This document shows, piece after piece, positions 36,391-48,505 of a stretch of DNA of 64,000 nt (the first letter of the stretch is position 1; each line of letters starts with the position of its first letter). The position numbers were made by a program, and so were the translations under genes. The notes under the pieces are model-generated. The model did no database searches and had not been told where the DNA came from. It was given only the letters and a program-made list of their open reading frames with translations. Source of the DNA: Clusia tigrina. Its lineage: Eukaryota > Arthropoda > Insecta > Diptera > Clusiidae. The stretch spans positions 68,849,807-68,913,806 of the forward strand of contig OV050030.1 of assembly GCA_920105625.2 (NCBI GenBank), in the 5' to 3' direction.

Positions 36391-37863
36391 ATGGACACAA
36401 CAAAAAATAAAAACACAAACACAAACACAAACGCAATTTCCGCGCATATCCCCTCAGGGACGCGCAAAACCCTGGCTAGGCAAATGCCCACCAGCAACAC
36501 CCCCGCCCTTGGTTCGAAGACAAGCAGCATAAGCACTGCCCCTTCAACAAGCACCACAGCTTCGGCTAATAAGCCACCCAAGAGCTCTTCGCTGTCCCCA
36601 GGCTCTTCAGCGGCTGCTAGGGTATTGACTCACAAACCAGCAGCAGTCGCTCCGCCTAAGCCCTCTTCAGCAAACGCCTCGATATTGCCTCACAAGTCCA
36701 TGGTATCTACTCCCCGTACCGCTCCTCCTTCAGGTGCAAATACCAACGTGAACCCGAGTACAAGGGCGTACAGGACGCGTAGAGCGGCTTAACGTATTTT
36801 GACGAGGCTCAACGCTTCAGAACCATCTCAACTGTCAGAATACGACAAGGGCAAGCTTGAGTCGGCAAAAGCACACGCTGATGTGCGTGTCCACTCCTCC
36901 ACTGCACAAGCAGCCGGTAACCCCAAGAGGCAGAGATCAGCCGATCGCCCGGGCCAATCCACCCAAAGCATCCCTAAGCGCGTAAGGCTGGCTACTCCCA
37001 TGCCTAAGCTCTCCAAACCGCTTAGTGAGATTGTGAAAGAGAGCCTCACATGGGCTGTGGTCGACTCTGCCAATGCCGATGGGACCATTACTCCTGCCAA
37101 TTGGAGACAGGTCGAAATGGCACTGTTACCAATATTCGTTGAGGTTATGTCCCTCAACCCTGGTCCTTCACCCAGCTGCCGTGACGGAGGGTGGTATCAA
37201 GGACATATTAAGATCGTATCTTGCTCGGACCAACGCTCGGCGGATCTATACAAGGTAGCGATCAATAGGGTAGGTGAGATATGGCCGGGTGCACAGCTCA
37301 ACGCTGTACCTTTGGACCAGGTTCCCCAACGCCCTCGCTCCAAAACATGGCTTCCTGCCGAGCCCTCTGAGCCCGAGGCAATCTTAAAGATCCTCAAGCT
37401 CAGCAACACCTATCTTCCCACCGATGGCTGGAAGGTCGCGAAAGTTGGTGACCCCAAAGGCACTTTGAGTCAACATCATTTTGAACGAGCAATCCCTTGA
37501 TCCCATCAACTCCCGCGAGGGGGTGATTAATTATGGCTTTGGAGCCATCACTCTCCGCATCTACAAGTGCGATGCCCAAGCCCCCAACAGCCTCCCCCAG
37601 CTGGTGCTGTCCCACAAGCCACTGCCAAAGAGCCTAGTTGCTCGGGCCCGGCTCTCACCCCTTTGCCGGGTAGTGACAATGAGAGTGTGTGCTCCGTTAC
37701 AACCAGAAGCAGCCGCTTCTCAACTTCCGAACTGGTCGGAGAATTCTTCGACCACATGGACACGGATGCGGCTGGTGGATACATCTCTCCAATGTCCGAA
37801 GAGGAGGAGTTGAATTCCACTATAATCACTCTTCCAGACAATGCTGAAGGTACTACAGATTAA
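36391..37863 (+). pseudogene. LINE-2 ORF1 (nucleic-acid-binding protein)
   Basis: Starts MDTTKNKNTNTNTN at 36,391, where the NT repeats come from a CAAACA microsatellite. A long Ser/Ala/Pro/Thr-rich disordered part is interrupted by an in-frame TAA at 36,790. The folded domain (about 36,985-37,470) has the pattern WRQVEMALLPIFVEV, GGWYQGHIKIVSCSDQRSAD, VGEIWPGAQL and KTWLPAEPSEPEAILK. It closely matches the ORF1 at 53,089 and resembles a DUF4780-like domain of insect LINE ORF1 proteins. A frameshift lies near 37,470-37,500. The acidic C-terminus ends at 37,863, overlapping the ORF2 start by 23 bases. Confidence 0.8.
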
Positions 37864-40800
37864 CCTTCAGCATTCGAAAACTGCCTCGGCAGCCGTGCTT
37901 CTCCGCCTCTCGGATATAGGGGAGGAGCTCATTCTCGTCCAAGAACCTTGGGTCATAAATGACCGGGTTTCTGGACTCAATGCATACGGATATCGTATGG
38001 TATATATCGAGGATCAAGGTAAACCAAGATCCTGCATTCTGGTAAAAAACAGCGTTAACGCTCTTTTACTCCCTAGATTCAGTGACAAAGACAATGTTGC
38101 CATGGTCATTGAAATGGGTCCACGGACTTTCTGGATCTCCTCGAACTACATGGCTCATGACTATGGTGACTCACCGCCACCAGACATACTGAAGCAAATG
38201 GTTGCTGTAGCCCACCAGAAACAGATTCCGGTAATTATCGGCGCCGATGCCAATGCCCATCACGAAATATGGGGCAGCTCCGGCACAAATGATCGAGGTG
38301 AGTGTCTTTTCGACTTTATCATTTCAAATAACTTAGGCATTGCTAACCGGGGAAATGAGCCGACCTTCCTTACATCCGTAAGGAAGGAAGTGCTTGACAT
38401 CACCCTCGTCAGCGATAACTACTCGAACATGATAAGCAATTGGTTCGTCTCACAGGAATGCTCCTTTTCGGACCACTGCTATATCACCTTTGACATTGAC
38501 TTGAGGGAGACTACAGGCAATACAGAATCTCTTAAACCAGTCAATAGAAAAAACACGAACTAGCCTCTTTTCCGGCTCAAACTGGGGTCATGCTTAGCAA
38601 CGACTCCCCCTATTATCCACAACTGTCCCGACATTGATCGGGCGGTCGACGATCTGACCACAGCTTTTAAAAACGCCACTCATATTTCTTGCATCACTCC
38701 CGAACCACGGGGCAAACCTAAACGTCCGTGGTGGAACTCGGAAATTGCAAGTCTTCGCAAAACTTGTAGAATGCTTTTCAACAAAGCTAAAGTTACAGCT
38801 GATTGGGCCCCTTTCAAAAATAAACAAAAAGAGTTGAAATACGCCATTAGGCGAGGGAAACGAGCGTCATGGAGGGAATTTGCGAAAGCATTGAATCGAC
38901 GTCTGAGGCTAGCCGTCTTCGTAAAATTCTCCACTCCTCTAACAAAGCCCTTGACTGTATCCAAAAACCAGATGGCAGCTGGACTCACTCAAGCGCCGAA
39001 ACCCTTGATATCCTGCTAGACACCCACTTCCCAGGGAGTTTAGCCTCAGCGGATCAAGCACTCTACCAGGTGGAGCAGGTTTCCCATGATAGCCTCCCCA
39101 CATTCCAAGTGACAAAAAGTCACCTTGAGTGGTCCATTCAAACCTTTAAGCCATACAAGTCCCCCGGACCGGACGGCATCATTCCTGCCGATATCCAAAA
39201 TGGGGAAGAGATTATCCTTCCATGGCTGCTTCAAATATATAATGCAAGCCTCAGATTGCAATACATTCCCTTACGCTGGCGCACGGCTCGGGTCGTCTTC
39301 ATACCAAAAATTGGGAAGGCCTCGCACACCAAACCTAAGGATTACAGACCCATAAGTCTAACATCCTTACTTCTTAAGGTTCTAGAAAGAGCTCTTGGCC
39401 TACATATCAGGACATCGATCAACCCTTCTCTTCTCTCTGTATCTCAACACGCTTACTCTAAAGGCAAATCGGTTGAAACAGCACTTCATTCTCTCATTTC
39501 TCAAGTTGACAAATCCTTGGCGTACAAGGAATTCACACTTGCCATATTTCTGGACATCGAGGGAGCATTCAACAATGTATGCCCCAACGATGTCATCTTC
39601 GCACTCTATAATCTTAACCTGAATTCAGGTCTTCTTAAATTTATAGAGCTTCTACTAAAATCTAGGATCATCACTTCCACGATCGGCAGTGCCCAATCCA
39701 GGAGGGTGGTTAACAGGGGCACGCCACAAAAGGGTGTTTTATCAGCCCTCCTCTGGAACCTGGCAGTTAACACACTACTGGTGAGATTGGAATCTACTGG
39801 ATGCAAAGTGATAGCCTATGCGGACGACATAGCAATCGCGGCATCCGGCATATTCCCCCAAACACTTTCCGAAAAATTTAACTATTCACTCTCTATTGTG
39901 TCGAACTGGTGTCGCGAATTCGAATTTGGGGTTAACCCATCCAAAACAGAGACTATGCTTTTCACTAGGAAGTACAAAATTCCAAAGTTTACAATGCCTA
40001 GTCTAAACGGCACTCCGCTCTCTTTGAGCACACACGTTAAGTACTTAGGCCTGATTCTCGACCCAAAGCTTAATTGGAAAGCCAATCTAGCTGAGAGGGC
40101 ACGTAAAACAACATGCGCTATATACTGCTGTAAAAGAGCAGTTGGTGCACGATGGGGACTTCGTCCTCGAGTCGTGCTCTGGCTCTACACGGCCATCGTT
40201 GAACCAAACCTGTTATACGGGTCGGTCTTCTGGTGGCAAGCTCTCGACAAAGCCTGTAATATCAAACCCCTCGATCAAATTAGAAGATTCATTGCTCTAC
40301 TGATCACTGGCGCTCTTCGTAGCACACCTACGAAAGCCCTTTTTGCCATGCTGCACTGGCTCCCCTCGGGGATCCTGGTTAAGCAACAAGCCAAGCTGGC
40401 AGCGATTAGACTTAATGCTCTTTCGCACTGGCGCATAACCCGGACAGGCCATGCTTCAATTCTGAATCAGGACCCACCTGTCCCCAACTTTATCGATTAT
40501 ATGTCGGTCTATCCCGATTTGAACAGGGAATTCGACCTCACTATTCCAAGTCGAAGCGACTGGACCTCAGAAAACCGAATCGTCGGTGAAACAGTCGAAG
40601 TCTACACTGACGGTTCCAAGCTTGGAGGTAGAGTCGGCAGCGGTATTTATTCCGACAAGCTGGACTTAAACATCTCCCTACGTCTCCCAGACCATTGCAG
40701 CGTTTTTCAAGCTGAGGTCATGGCCATTTACCACGCAGCCAAATGGATGCTGAGTAGTGATATCGGCGCAGTTGACGTATCTATCTTCTCAGACAGCCAG

Positions 40801-41067
40801 GCCGCCATTAAATCTCTTTTTGGCTCCACGGCCACATCAAGACTAGTTCATGAATGTCGAACATCTTTAAATGAGCTCGCAAGTTACTCTCGGGTGCACC
40901 TAGTCTGGGTTCCCGGACACAGCGAAATCCCGGGAAACTGCGAGGCGGACGAGCTCGCCAAGGCAGGCACACTAATGCACGACATTCATCCCTCTGTAAA
41001 CATCGGCATTCCAATGGCAACAGCCAAACTCGAAATCAAATGGAAATATCTGGCTGACGATTTTTGA
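37841..41067 (+). pseudogene. LINE-2 ORF2 (endonuclease-RT-RNase H)
   Basis: ATG at 37,841 (MLKVLQINLQHSKTA). The APE-type endonuclease shows LVQEPW, ANAHHEIWGS and SDHCYITF, to about 38,500. Frame breaks lie near 38,560 and 38,890. RT (38,869-40,300) has KSPGPDGI, YRPISLTS, IFLDIEGAFNN, GTPQKGVLSALLW (PQG then K instead of the usual G) and IAYADDIAI. RNase H (about 40,590-40,960) has EVYTDGSKLGG, FQAEVMAIYHAA, FSDSQAAIKS and WVPGHSEIPGNCEADELA. The frame ends in KWKYLADDF at 41,067, where the usual C-terminal cysteine region is missing. Inactive. Confidence 0.87.
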
Positions 41068-42484
41068 TTATGTTTGACAATCGCTAACAAGGCACTGGTG
41101 CAACTGGGAATGCCTGCTCCGAACCGACCAGCGAACGATCTTTTCGATCGTGATTTGCAACGAGAAACACACTTTGATTCTGACGAACTGGGGACATTTG
41201 TTGAAAAAAATTTTCCGCAGTTGCTTCCAAAACAGCGCATTGCGTATGACAGAATTATGCATGCAATGAAAGAACAAAGCGGTGGACTGTTTTTCATAGA
41301 TGCGCCTGGTGGTGCAGGCAAGACTTTTCTCCTTTCACTCATTTTGGCAACCATACGATCACAAAATAATATTGCACTGGCCATTGCATCATCTGGAACT
41401 GCGGCAACTCTTTTGGATGGTGGCCGAACAGCGCATTGAGCATTGAAACTACCATTGTATTTAAAGAACACTGAGGCACCAACATGCAACATCAGCAAAA
41501 ACACTGGAATGGCCAAATTACAACGGGATGCATCGGCTGGACATTTTGCAAAACAATTAATGGATATTGGAAATGGGCGAATGCAAATTGATGAATCTAC
41601 ACAATGTATCACCTTGCCAGCAAACTTTTGTAAGATCACAGAAAGCATAAACGAATTGGTGCAAAAAACTTTCCCAAACATTGCACAGAACTACAAAAAT
41701 CATAAGTTTCTCACTACGCTTACTATATTAGCGGCCAAAAACATCGATGTCAATACCATCAACTTCAATATTCAGAATGGAATACCCGGCGAAACGACAA
41801 TATATAAGTCCATCGATACTGTGGTGAATCAAGATGAACTTGTCAACTATCCAACTGAATTCTTGAACTCGCTTGATTTGCCAGGCATACCACCGCACGT
41901 TCTTACATTGAAAATTGGCGTACTCATCATTCTTCTTCGAAACATAAATCCACCACGACTTTGCAACGGAACCAGACTCTCAGTCAAGAAAATGATGAAC
42001 AATGTTATCGAGGCAACAATTTTGACTGGAAAATTCAAAATTGAAGACGTACTGTTGCCACGTATCCCAATGATCCCAACAGATATGTCATTCGAATTCA
42101 AACGTTTGCAGTTCCCGGTGCGACTCGCTTTCGCAATAACTATCAACAAAGCACAAGGACAATCGTTGCAAGTGTGTGGATTAAATTTGGAGAATCCATG
42201 CTTCTCACATGAGCAGCTCTATGTGGCTTGCTCACGCGTCGGAAAACCTTCTGATTTAATCGTTTACGCACCAGATGGAAAAATAAGAAATATTGTGTAT
42301 CCCACAGCACTTCAATAAATATAAAATTGTAACGAAACGCTGCAATGTCACAATTTTTTCGAAATGAACAAAATTAATAAAATGTATCAAAATGAATTGA
42401 ATATTTGTATAATGTCTTTCCTTCAAATTTATTTATTTAAACTACTCATCCGATTTCAAAAATTCTTTGACCAGCTGAATGCTC
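41068..42484 (+). pseudogene. Second Helitron helicase fragment
   Basis: Helitron PIF1-type helicase of a family different from 19,205-24,776. It begins abruptly at LTIANKALVQLGMPAPNRP (41,074) next to the truncated LINE RNase H. Walker A is DAPGGAGKTFLL at about 41,301. A TGA interrupts at 41,437. An internal deletion joins NTGMAKLQR to DASAGHFAKQLMD (about 41,520) and removes Walker B and the GDFRQ motif. The C-terminal motifs ITINKAQGQSLQ and EQLYVACSRVG (42,140-42,240) are kept, and the stop is near 42,318. The AT-rich stretch to 42,484 may be its 3' untranslated region. I saw no CTRR hairpin. Confidence 0.85.
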
Positions 42485-43475
42485 AAATTTTCAGACGGCA
42501 TACGGCTTAAAGGTGATAGCTTATGTCTAATGACGAACCTTCGTAAGAAATACAATACTTTATAGAATATACCCTAAAAAAATAGTGAGATCAGGCTTAA
42601 TTAGCCTGTTCACTTAAATGAGTAATGTACTATGACACCACGGATATGTAATAAAAATAGAGAGAGAGACTTAACGGAACAAATGAGGGGTAATAAAGAG
42701 ACATAGTAGTCTAGAGTGCGGTGGAATGAGAGAGTACATGGACAGAATTTGATCAGTGAGGTCACTATCTGCAGTTAGATTAGTTATCTGGAAGGACATA
42801 TTGCGATACCTCAAGGCCTAATTTCGATTCCTAGGAGGGTTCATAGTTGGTACGCTGTTGATTTCTGTGACATAATAAATGCTTGTGCAAAAATTGTCCT
42901 TCATTGAAAGATATCTGATTAGGAGAAGTAGCGTGTCCGAAATAGCTAAAAGATCTGCCAAAATGTTTCAATAATTCTTCTTCTGAAAATTATTACAGTG
43001 GCATAACAACACATACACAATTGCCACTACAGTGTGCAACTTGTTTTGAAAATAAATTCGCTGAGAAATAATATTTATTTGCAACTTAATTAACGACTAC
43101 CGACTTACTCACATTTTTGACGGAATACGGCTAAAAGGTAATATCTAATGTCTACTGACGAACCTTCACAAGAAATTGTTAACTTTATAGGATATACAAT
43201 GCTTGGGGAAAATTGCCTTTCAATGAAAGATCTTCTGATGATGAGAAGTGGTGTGTCCGAAATAGTTATAATATCTGCCAAAATGCTTCAATAAGTCTTC
43301 TTTTGAAAATTATTACGGTGGCATAACCAAATATATAAAATTGCCACTCCTGTGTGACACTTGTCTTGTCAATAAATTCGCTTAGAAATAACCTTAATTA
43401 ACGACTACCGACATACTTACATTTTCAGACGGGATACGGCTAAAAGGTAATATATAATGTTTTATGACGAGCCTT
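42485..43475 (+). repeat. tRNA-like satellite, two incomplete units
   Basis: One diverged unit (GATCAGGCTTAATTAGCCTG at 42,589, a degraded T-arm motif near 42,831) followed by a second that lacks the tRNA-like half. Shared landmarks include TTTTCAGACGGCATACGGC, GACGAACCTTC and GAAAGATCT. It separates the Helitron fragment from the 5' region of the I-like LINE. Confidence 0.8.
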
Positions 43476-43899
43476 AAAAATAATAAAAAAATCATTATTG
43501 GCATTTTTGTAAGTAATGATTAATAAAAGTGATTAAAAAAAGAGAACTATAAATAAAGTTGAGAAAATTGTGTAAAGAAAGAAAACAGTGAATTGGCACA
43601 ATGTTTCAAATAAAAATATAAAACAAGTGAAGGAACGCAGTGCTTAAATAATTCAAAATAATTTTTAAAAAAAGATACAAAATTACAAAGAAATTAATTT
43701 AAAAAAAAAAAAAAAACGTGTCCAAAAGCGACAAAATTGTTAAGAAAAATCAAAACTGCCAACTGTACTTATTCTTTAAAATTAAAATTTTGCTCGAGAA
43801 GAAAACAGTTATAAAATTCTGCAAATTACTACATAAATCCCGTTACCTGAAAGAAAAAAGTGTATTACTCGAAGAGCGAACTCAAAAAAAAAAAAAAAA

Positions 43900-46800
43900 A
43901 TGAACAAGAAGCTGAATAGAAAGGAACACATTGAAAACCAGTGTGACCAATTTTTTAAAAATAATAAAAAAACTAAATTTTCTAACCTACCAAAAGGTAT
44001 TAATATAAATCATAAGGCAGAAATCCTACTGAAAAAAATAAAAATTAGTGCGAATGAATCCATTCCCAAAACTACGCATAAAAAATAATACGGAGAATAC
44101 AGTTTATTGGTGGAACGACACATTAGCTCAACTTAGATCCAATAAGAATAATACGTGGATAATAGTACAACAAAACCGCACTAGCGATAACATCTTAAAT
44201 TATAAAGGAGCTAACGCTAGAAAATTCCGTACAAATAGAAATAGGTTCCTGTGGACCTTGTACTTCGTATAAGGGCAACGGATGACTCAACCGTCGGAGG
44301 GTTAAAAGAGAAGCAAAAATCTCCAAAAGAATAGCATTTATGGAACTAACAAAGGATATAAACACGCCATCAAAAATCCCTTGGGATAAGGTCAAAGCGG
44401 AAAAAGTGCGACAAACAATATCCACGTCATGGAAACTATAGAGGGGACCCAAGTTTCCAGATCAAAAAAAATCTCTGACCTGTTGGGTAGGACCTGGTCA
44501 AATTACTCAAGCAATAATAACTTTTCATGCACATATATAAATAAAAAAGAGTCACTCACCATCAATTTACATATAAATTATACCTTAAACACACATTCAA
44601 ACATTTTCTACTCTAGAGCTTCAATCCTGCCTCTCACTACTAAAAGGAAAAACTCCAGGGTCAGACAATATCCTATACCCACATTTAGTAAACTTACCTC
44701 CAACTGGTAAACAGAAATTATGCGACCTATACAATGAAATATTCTCTTCTGCTGTAATACCATAACAATGGAAAATCGCACTGGCAATTCCGATACCTAA
44801 CCCTAACAAAGCCAAAAATAGTACAGAAGGATATATCACTAATCCAGTGTATTTCAAAAGTAATGGAAAAGATGATTTCCCATAGACTTATGTGGTATAT
44901 ATTAATAAAAAATTACTAACAATAAACCAAACTGCCTTTAAGTCTGGTAGAGGAACACTAGATGCACTGCTCACTCTAGAGGAACATATTTGTAACTGCA
45001 TCTCAACAAAAAACCACCTTTCGATAATTACAATGGACATGGAAAAAGCCTTTGACAGAGTCGGAGTTTGGCGAGTTGGACCCAGGATACTAAAATACAT
45101 TAAACATTTTTTAACAAACCGAAAAATACGGGTCAAGGTGAATCAGACCGTGTCGGAACTCTGGCCACTTGACAACGGCATACCCCGAGGCTCGCCGTTG
45201 TCTGTAACTCTATTTTTGATAGCTTTTTTCTTAGCTGGATTCTAAATGAATATAAATTCTTTAAACACATAATATACGCAGATGATTTATATATATTTTC
45301 TAAAGTTCAAAACACAACCGATTTTAGAACACAGTGGCAAACACTTTTCCACAAAATTCTTGCTTGGTGTCAAATTAGTGGCACAAAAATATCAAAAGAA
45401 AAATCCAAACATCTCCACATTTGTAAAAAACGTAACTGCGATAGCCTAAATATCTATCTAGATATGCACAAACTAACTGATGTAAAAAAATTTAAAATAT
45501 TAAGCTTAACCTTTAGTAGTAACTATCTTCGGAAAGAACACATTAAATACTTAACCAACGCATTAAATGATAGAATCAACATTGTAAAATGTCTAAGCCA
45601 CATGAAATTGGAGAGTAATACTAAATCACTTATAAATATCGCCAAATCACCTATCCTATTTAAAATAGATTACGGGCTTCAAATTGACGGTAATACATCA
45701 AACGAGTAAAGAAGTCTGAAGTCGGGTTAGACCGACTACGAAATACCCTTTACCTTTTCTTGTGAGTGCGAGTTCAACAATTGGGATGTTTTCTTCATAA
45801 ATCATCATTAGGAGCATATCTACGTTAAATTGCAGTACGGTACCTTGAATTGATTATAGCGACCCCATTTCTTGTGTATGGCTTTGTAGGGTCCATATAC
45901 GTACTAATATAAAATTTCGTCCAAAAATATTGTATAGGTCGTAAGTTATAATAATATGTCAATATTGGGCGTGGCTGCAAAACCAACACGCCCATTTTTT
46001 GTGTGCTGTTTAATGTTAGTACACGCAACATTCCTGTGAAATTTCGTTGATAAATCTTTAATTGGAACCTAGTAAAAATTTTTGGTTAATTGTGGGCGTG
46101 GCAGTAGTAATAATCTGCCCATATTTAGAATGCATGTTAGTACAGACCCATTGTATACATCTACCAATTTGTTTTCATATATCATCACTAGAAGCATATA
46201 TAGGTTATTTGTCTTTAAGTGGGGTCCCCAAAGTTCATTATATGGGAGGGAGGCGTATACTTCATCTGATCGACCCCTATCTTGTATATGGCTTTGCAGG
46301 GTCCATATACGTACTAATTAATAATTTCGTTCAAAAATATTGTATAGGTCGTAAGTTAAAATAATATGTCAATAGTGGGCGTGGCCGTTGAAGTAACACG
46401 CCCATTTTTTGTGTGGCGTTTAATGTTAGTACCAGCAACCTTCACGTGAAATTTCGTTGATAAATCTTTAGTAAAGTAATGATTTTTGGCTAATTGTGGG
46501 CTTGGCAGTTCTAATATGATCTCCATATTCTGGACCCCATGTATATTTCTGAAAATTTTTATTCCGCTGGCATCAATACGAGCATAGGTAGGCTAATTAT
46601 AATTTTAGACCCGAAAGATCCCTATATTAAAAGTGGGCGTGACTTTTCTCTGATCAGCCTCATTTGTTGCAGATAGCTTTGTAATGTCCACATTTTCTTT
46701 CTCGTAAAATTTCGTGCGTAAATCTCTACCAAATCTTCATTTATTAATATTTGTTAATGGTGGGCGTGACAGTTAATATATACCGACCACTTTTTGGACA

Positions 46801-48397
46801 CCCATCTCCATAACTGCCAAATAACGTCACGATTCCGTCAATTGGACCGAAGTTATAGTCATTTTAAAAAAGGTGAAAAAAGTTCCTTATATGGGAGGTA
46901 GGCATGGTCTTTGTCAAAATCGGCCCATATAGCAATCTGGTTCTGTATCTTTGTCCAGACTATACTTTTGTAAAATTTCATTAAGATAGCTCTAACGGTG
47001 TAGAAAAAAAGTGGCCACAGACGGACAGACGGACAGACGGACAGATGGACGGACAAAATAAAAATTGCTTAGAAAGTGATTCTGATCATATCTGTATATA
47101 TATGTCCATACCTACCATGCCTCCTTCTTGAAATTGTATACCCTATTTACCTTTTTTAAAGGTAAATGGTATAAAAATAACGTAAACAAACTGTCATCAA
47201 TATACCACTCCTCCGCCAGATTGGCGCTTGGAACCTTCCGCACAACCCCTCTAACTAACATCCTTACAGAAACCGGGCTGCCAGCTCTTAAAAACAGACA
47301 ACTACAACTTAGGGGACATATGATCGTCAAACTTACCAACGCAAATGGATCAATATTACATAAAGCACTGACTAACCTACTTAAAAGGAAAATATGCAAC
47401 CGTAAAAAATCAGCGGTACAAAGGGCAGTTGCCATGGCCAAACAATTGGATATTAAACTTAATTCCAAGACCACACCCACTTTAAAAGCGCCGCCGTGGA
47501 CACTTCAAACAGATTCAGTCATACTTGAACTAACAAAACACTATAAGGAAAACACGCCGCACAATATATTCGTAAGAGAATTCTTAACGATTCGCAACTA
47601 ATATTTTATTCTCTGACGGATCAAAATCTGAAAACGCAATTGGATTCAGTGTTGTAGACGAAAAAACATAATTATTAAGTCTATACTTCCAGCATATGCG
47701 TCCGTTTTCTCAGCCGAAGCCGAAACAATACTTCAAGCAAGTCTCATAGCTAAATCCAGCTAACTGAAAACTTGAATATGCACAGACTCTCTCTCAACGC
47801 TGTGCAATAAAAAACGTCAACATCAATAACAAAATTAAATCTCACATCAGGGACATAATTGTTACAAACCAAAAGAACATCAAACTTGTATGGACACCCA
47901 GCCACATTGGAATCCATGGCAACACTTTAGCTGACTCAGCGGCAAAACAAGCAACAATTAACCCTCTTAAGCTAACAAACTCTACCAATACAAAGGGCAT
48001 AAAAAAAGGTGTGATTAACCTCTACGTTCAGACCATTAGACATAACTGGACTGAATATGTACATTCCTACAAATCCATAAACCCCAACCAAATTATTCCC
48101 GATTCCCATCTACACTTCCTAGAAGACACATCATCATTTATACTAGATTCCGACTTGGCCATATACGGCTAACATACCAACATCTTTTCAACAATACCAG
48201 TCTTCCTACATGTACATTTTGCAACTCGGTCTATCTCACAACTCCGCACATTCTATATAACTGTCAAGCAATCAGTCAAATCCGCCAAGAGTTGGGAAAC
48301 TCTAATCTCAAAGAAATTTTGCAAAACGTAAATGAAGCCAATATTAAACTTTTCATAAACTTTATTTCCAAATTAAACCTATACTTTGATATATAAC
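43900..48397 (+). pseudogene. I-like LINE ORF2 pieces (RT, RNase H)
   Basis: A lysine-rich piece of unknown identity is at 43,900-44,087. A YWWNDT motif (about 44,110), typical of the linker after LINE endonucleases, follows. RT has GKTPGSDNI (about 44,650), MDMEKAFDRVG (about 45,035), GIPRGSPLSVTLFLIAF (about 45,175; Arg in place of the usual Gln) and YADDLYIF (about 45,275) after a frameshift. It resumes after repeat C with SSIYHSSARLALGTFRTTPL (about 47,200). RNase H has LFSDGSKSENAIGF (about 47,610) and TPSHIGIHGNTLADSAAKQA (about 47,895). A CTFCN motif is at about 48,215, and the end is near 48,397. Many frame changes. Confidence 0.85.
45703..47173 (+). repeat. GGGCGTGGC-rich repeat, copy C
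   Basis: A 1,471-bp copy inserted in the I-like LINE. The 5' hairpin GTCGGGTTAGACCGAC (about 45,721-45,736) is complete. The segment starting GTCCATATACGTACTAAT occurs at 45,891 and again at 46,301, a 410-bp internal duplication. GGGCGTGGC-type motifs fall at about 45,968, 46,094, 46,377, 46,499, 46,635 and 46,762. The 3' end is a palindrome around CCTTTTTTAAAGG. Without the duplication it would be about 1,061 bp, like copies A and D. Confidence 0.9.
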
Positions 48398-48505
48398 ACC
48401 ACAAATATTGTTACCTACTAAGCTTAAGGCCTTAGATGCTATAGCTACATTAAGATAACTTCTAATTAATTTACAATTTATTAAATAAAAAAAATAAAAA
48501 AAGAG

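Larger units (their letters stand above)
35873..41067 (+). mobile_element. LOA/R1-like LINE, 3'-truncated (LINE-2)
   Basis: Plus-strand non-LTR retrotransposon that begins exactly where left-arm homology ends. It has a GC-rich 5' untranslated region of about 500 bp (35,873-36,390), ORF1, and ORF2 (endonuclease, RT, RNase H). It is cut at about 41,067, after RNase H, by Helitron-like sequence, so no 3' tail or target duplication can be seen. Its proteins are related to, but clearly distinct from, the LINE at 52,681-57,783. Confidence 0.85.
43476..48505 (+). mobile_element. I-like LINE with inserted repeat C
   Basis: Plus-strand I-group LINE. An A-rich 5' region (43,476-43,900) is followed by an N-terminal protein piece, the end of the endonuclease/linker region, RT, RNase H, a C-terminal cysteine motif and a 3' end with an A-rich tail near 48,480-48,505. 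Repeat C splits it at 45,703-47,173. The endonuclease core appears to be deleted. The part from 44,801 onwards is duplicated in inverted orientation at 33,461-35,872. All frames are broken. Confidence 0.8.

Noticed and set aside
36085..36581. Minus-strand open frames with repeated Cys-Val or Phe-Val
   Set aside because: Antisense of the CAAACA microsatellite and the Ser/Ala-rich LINE-2 ORF1, with no independent support.
46859..47056. Frame with repeated Ser-Val-Cys-Pro on the minus strand
   Set aside because: It comes from the GACGGACAGACGGAC run in the GGGCGTGGC repeat.
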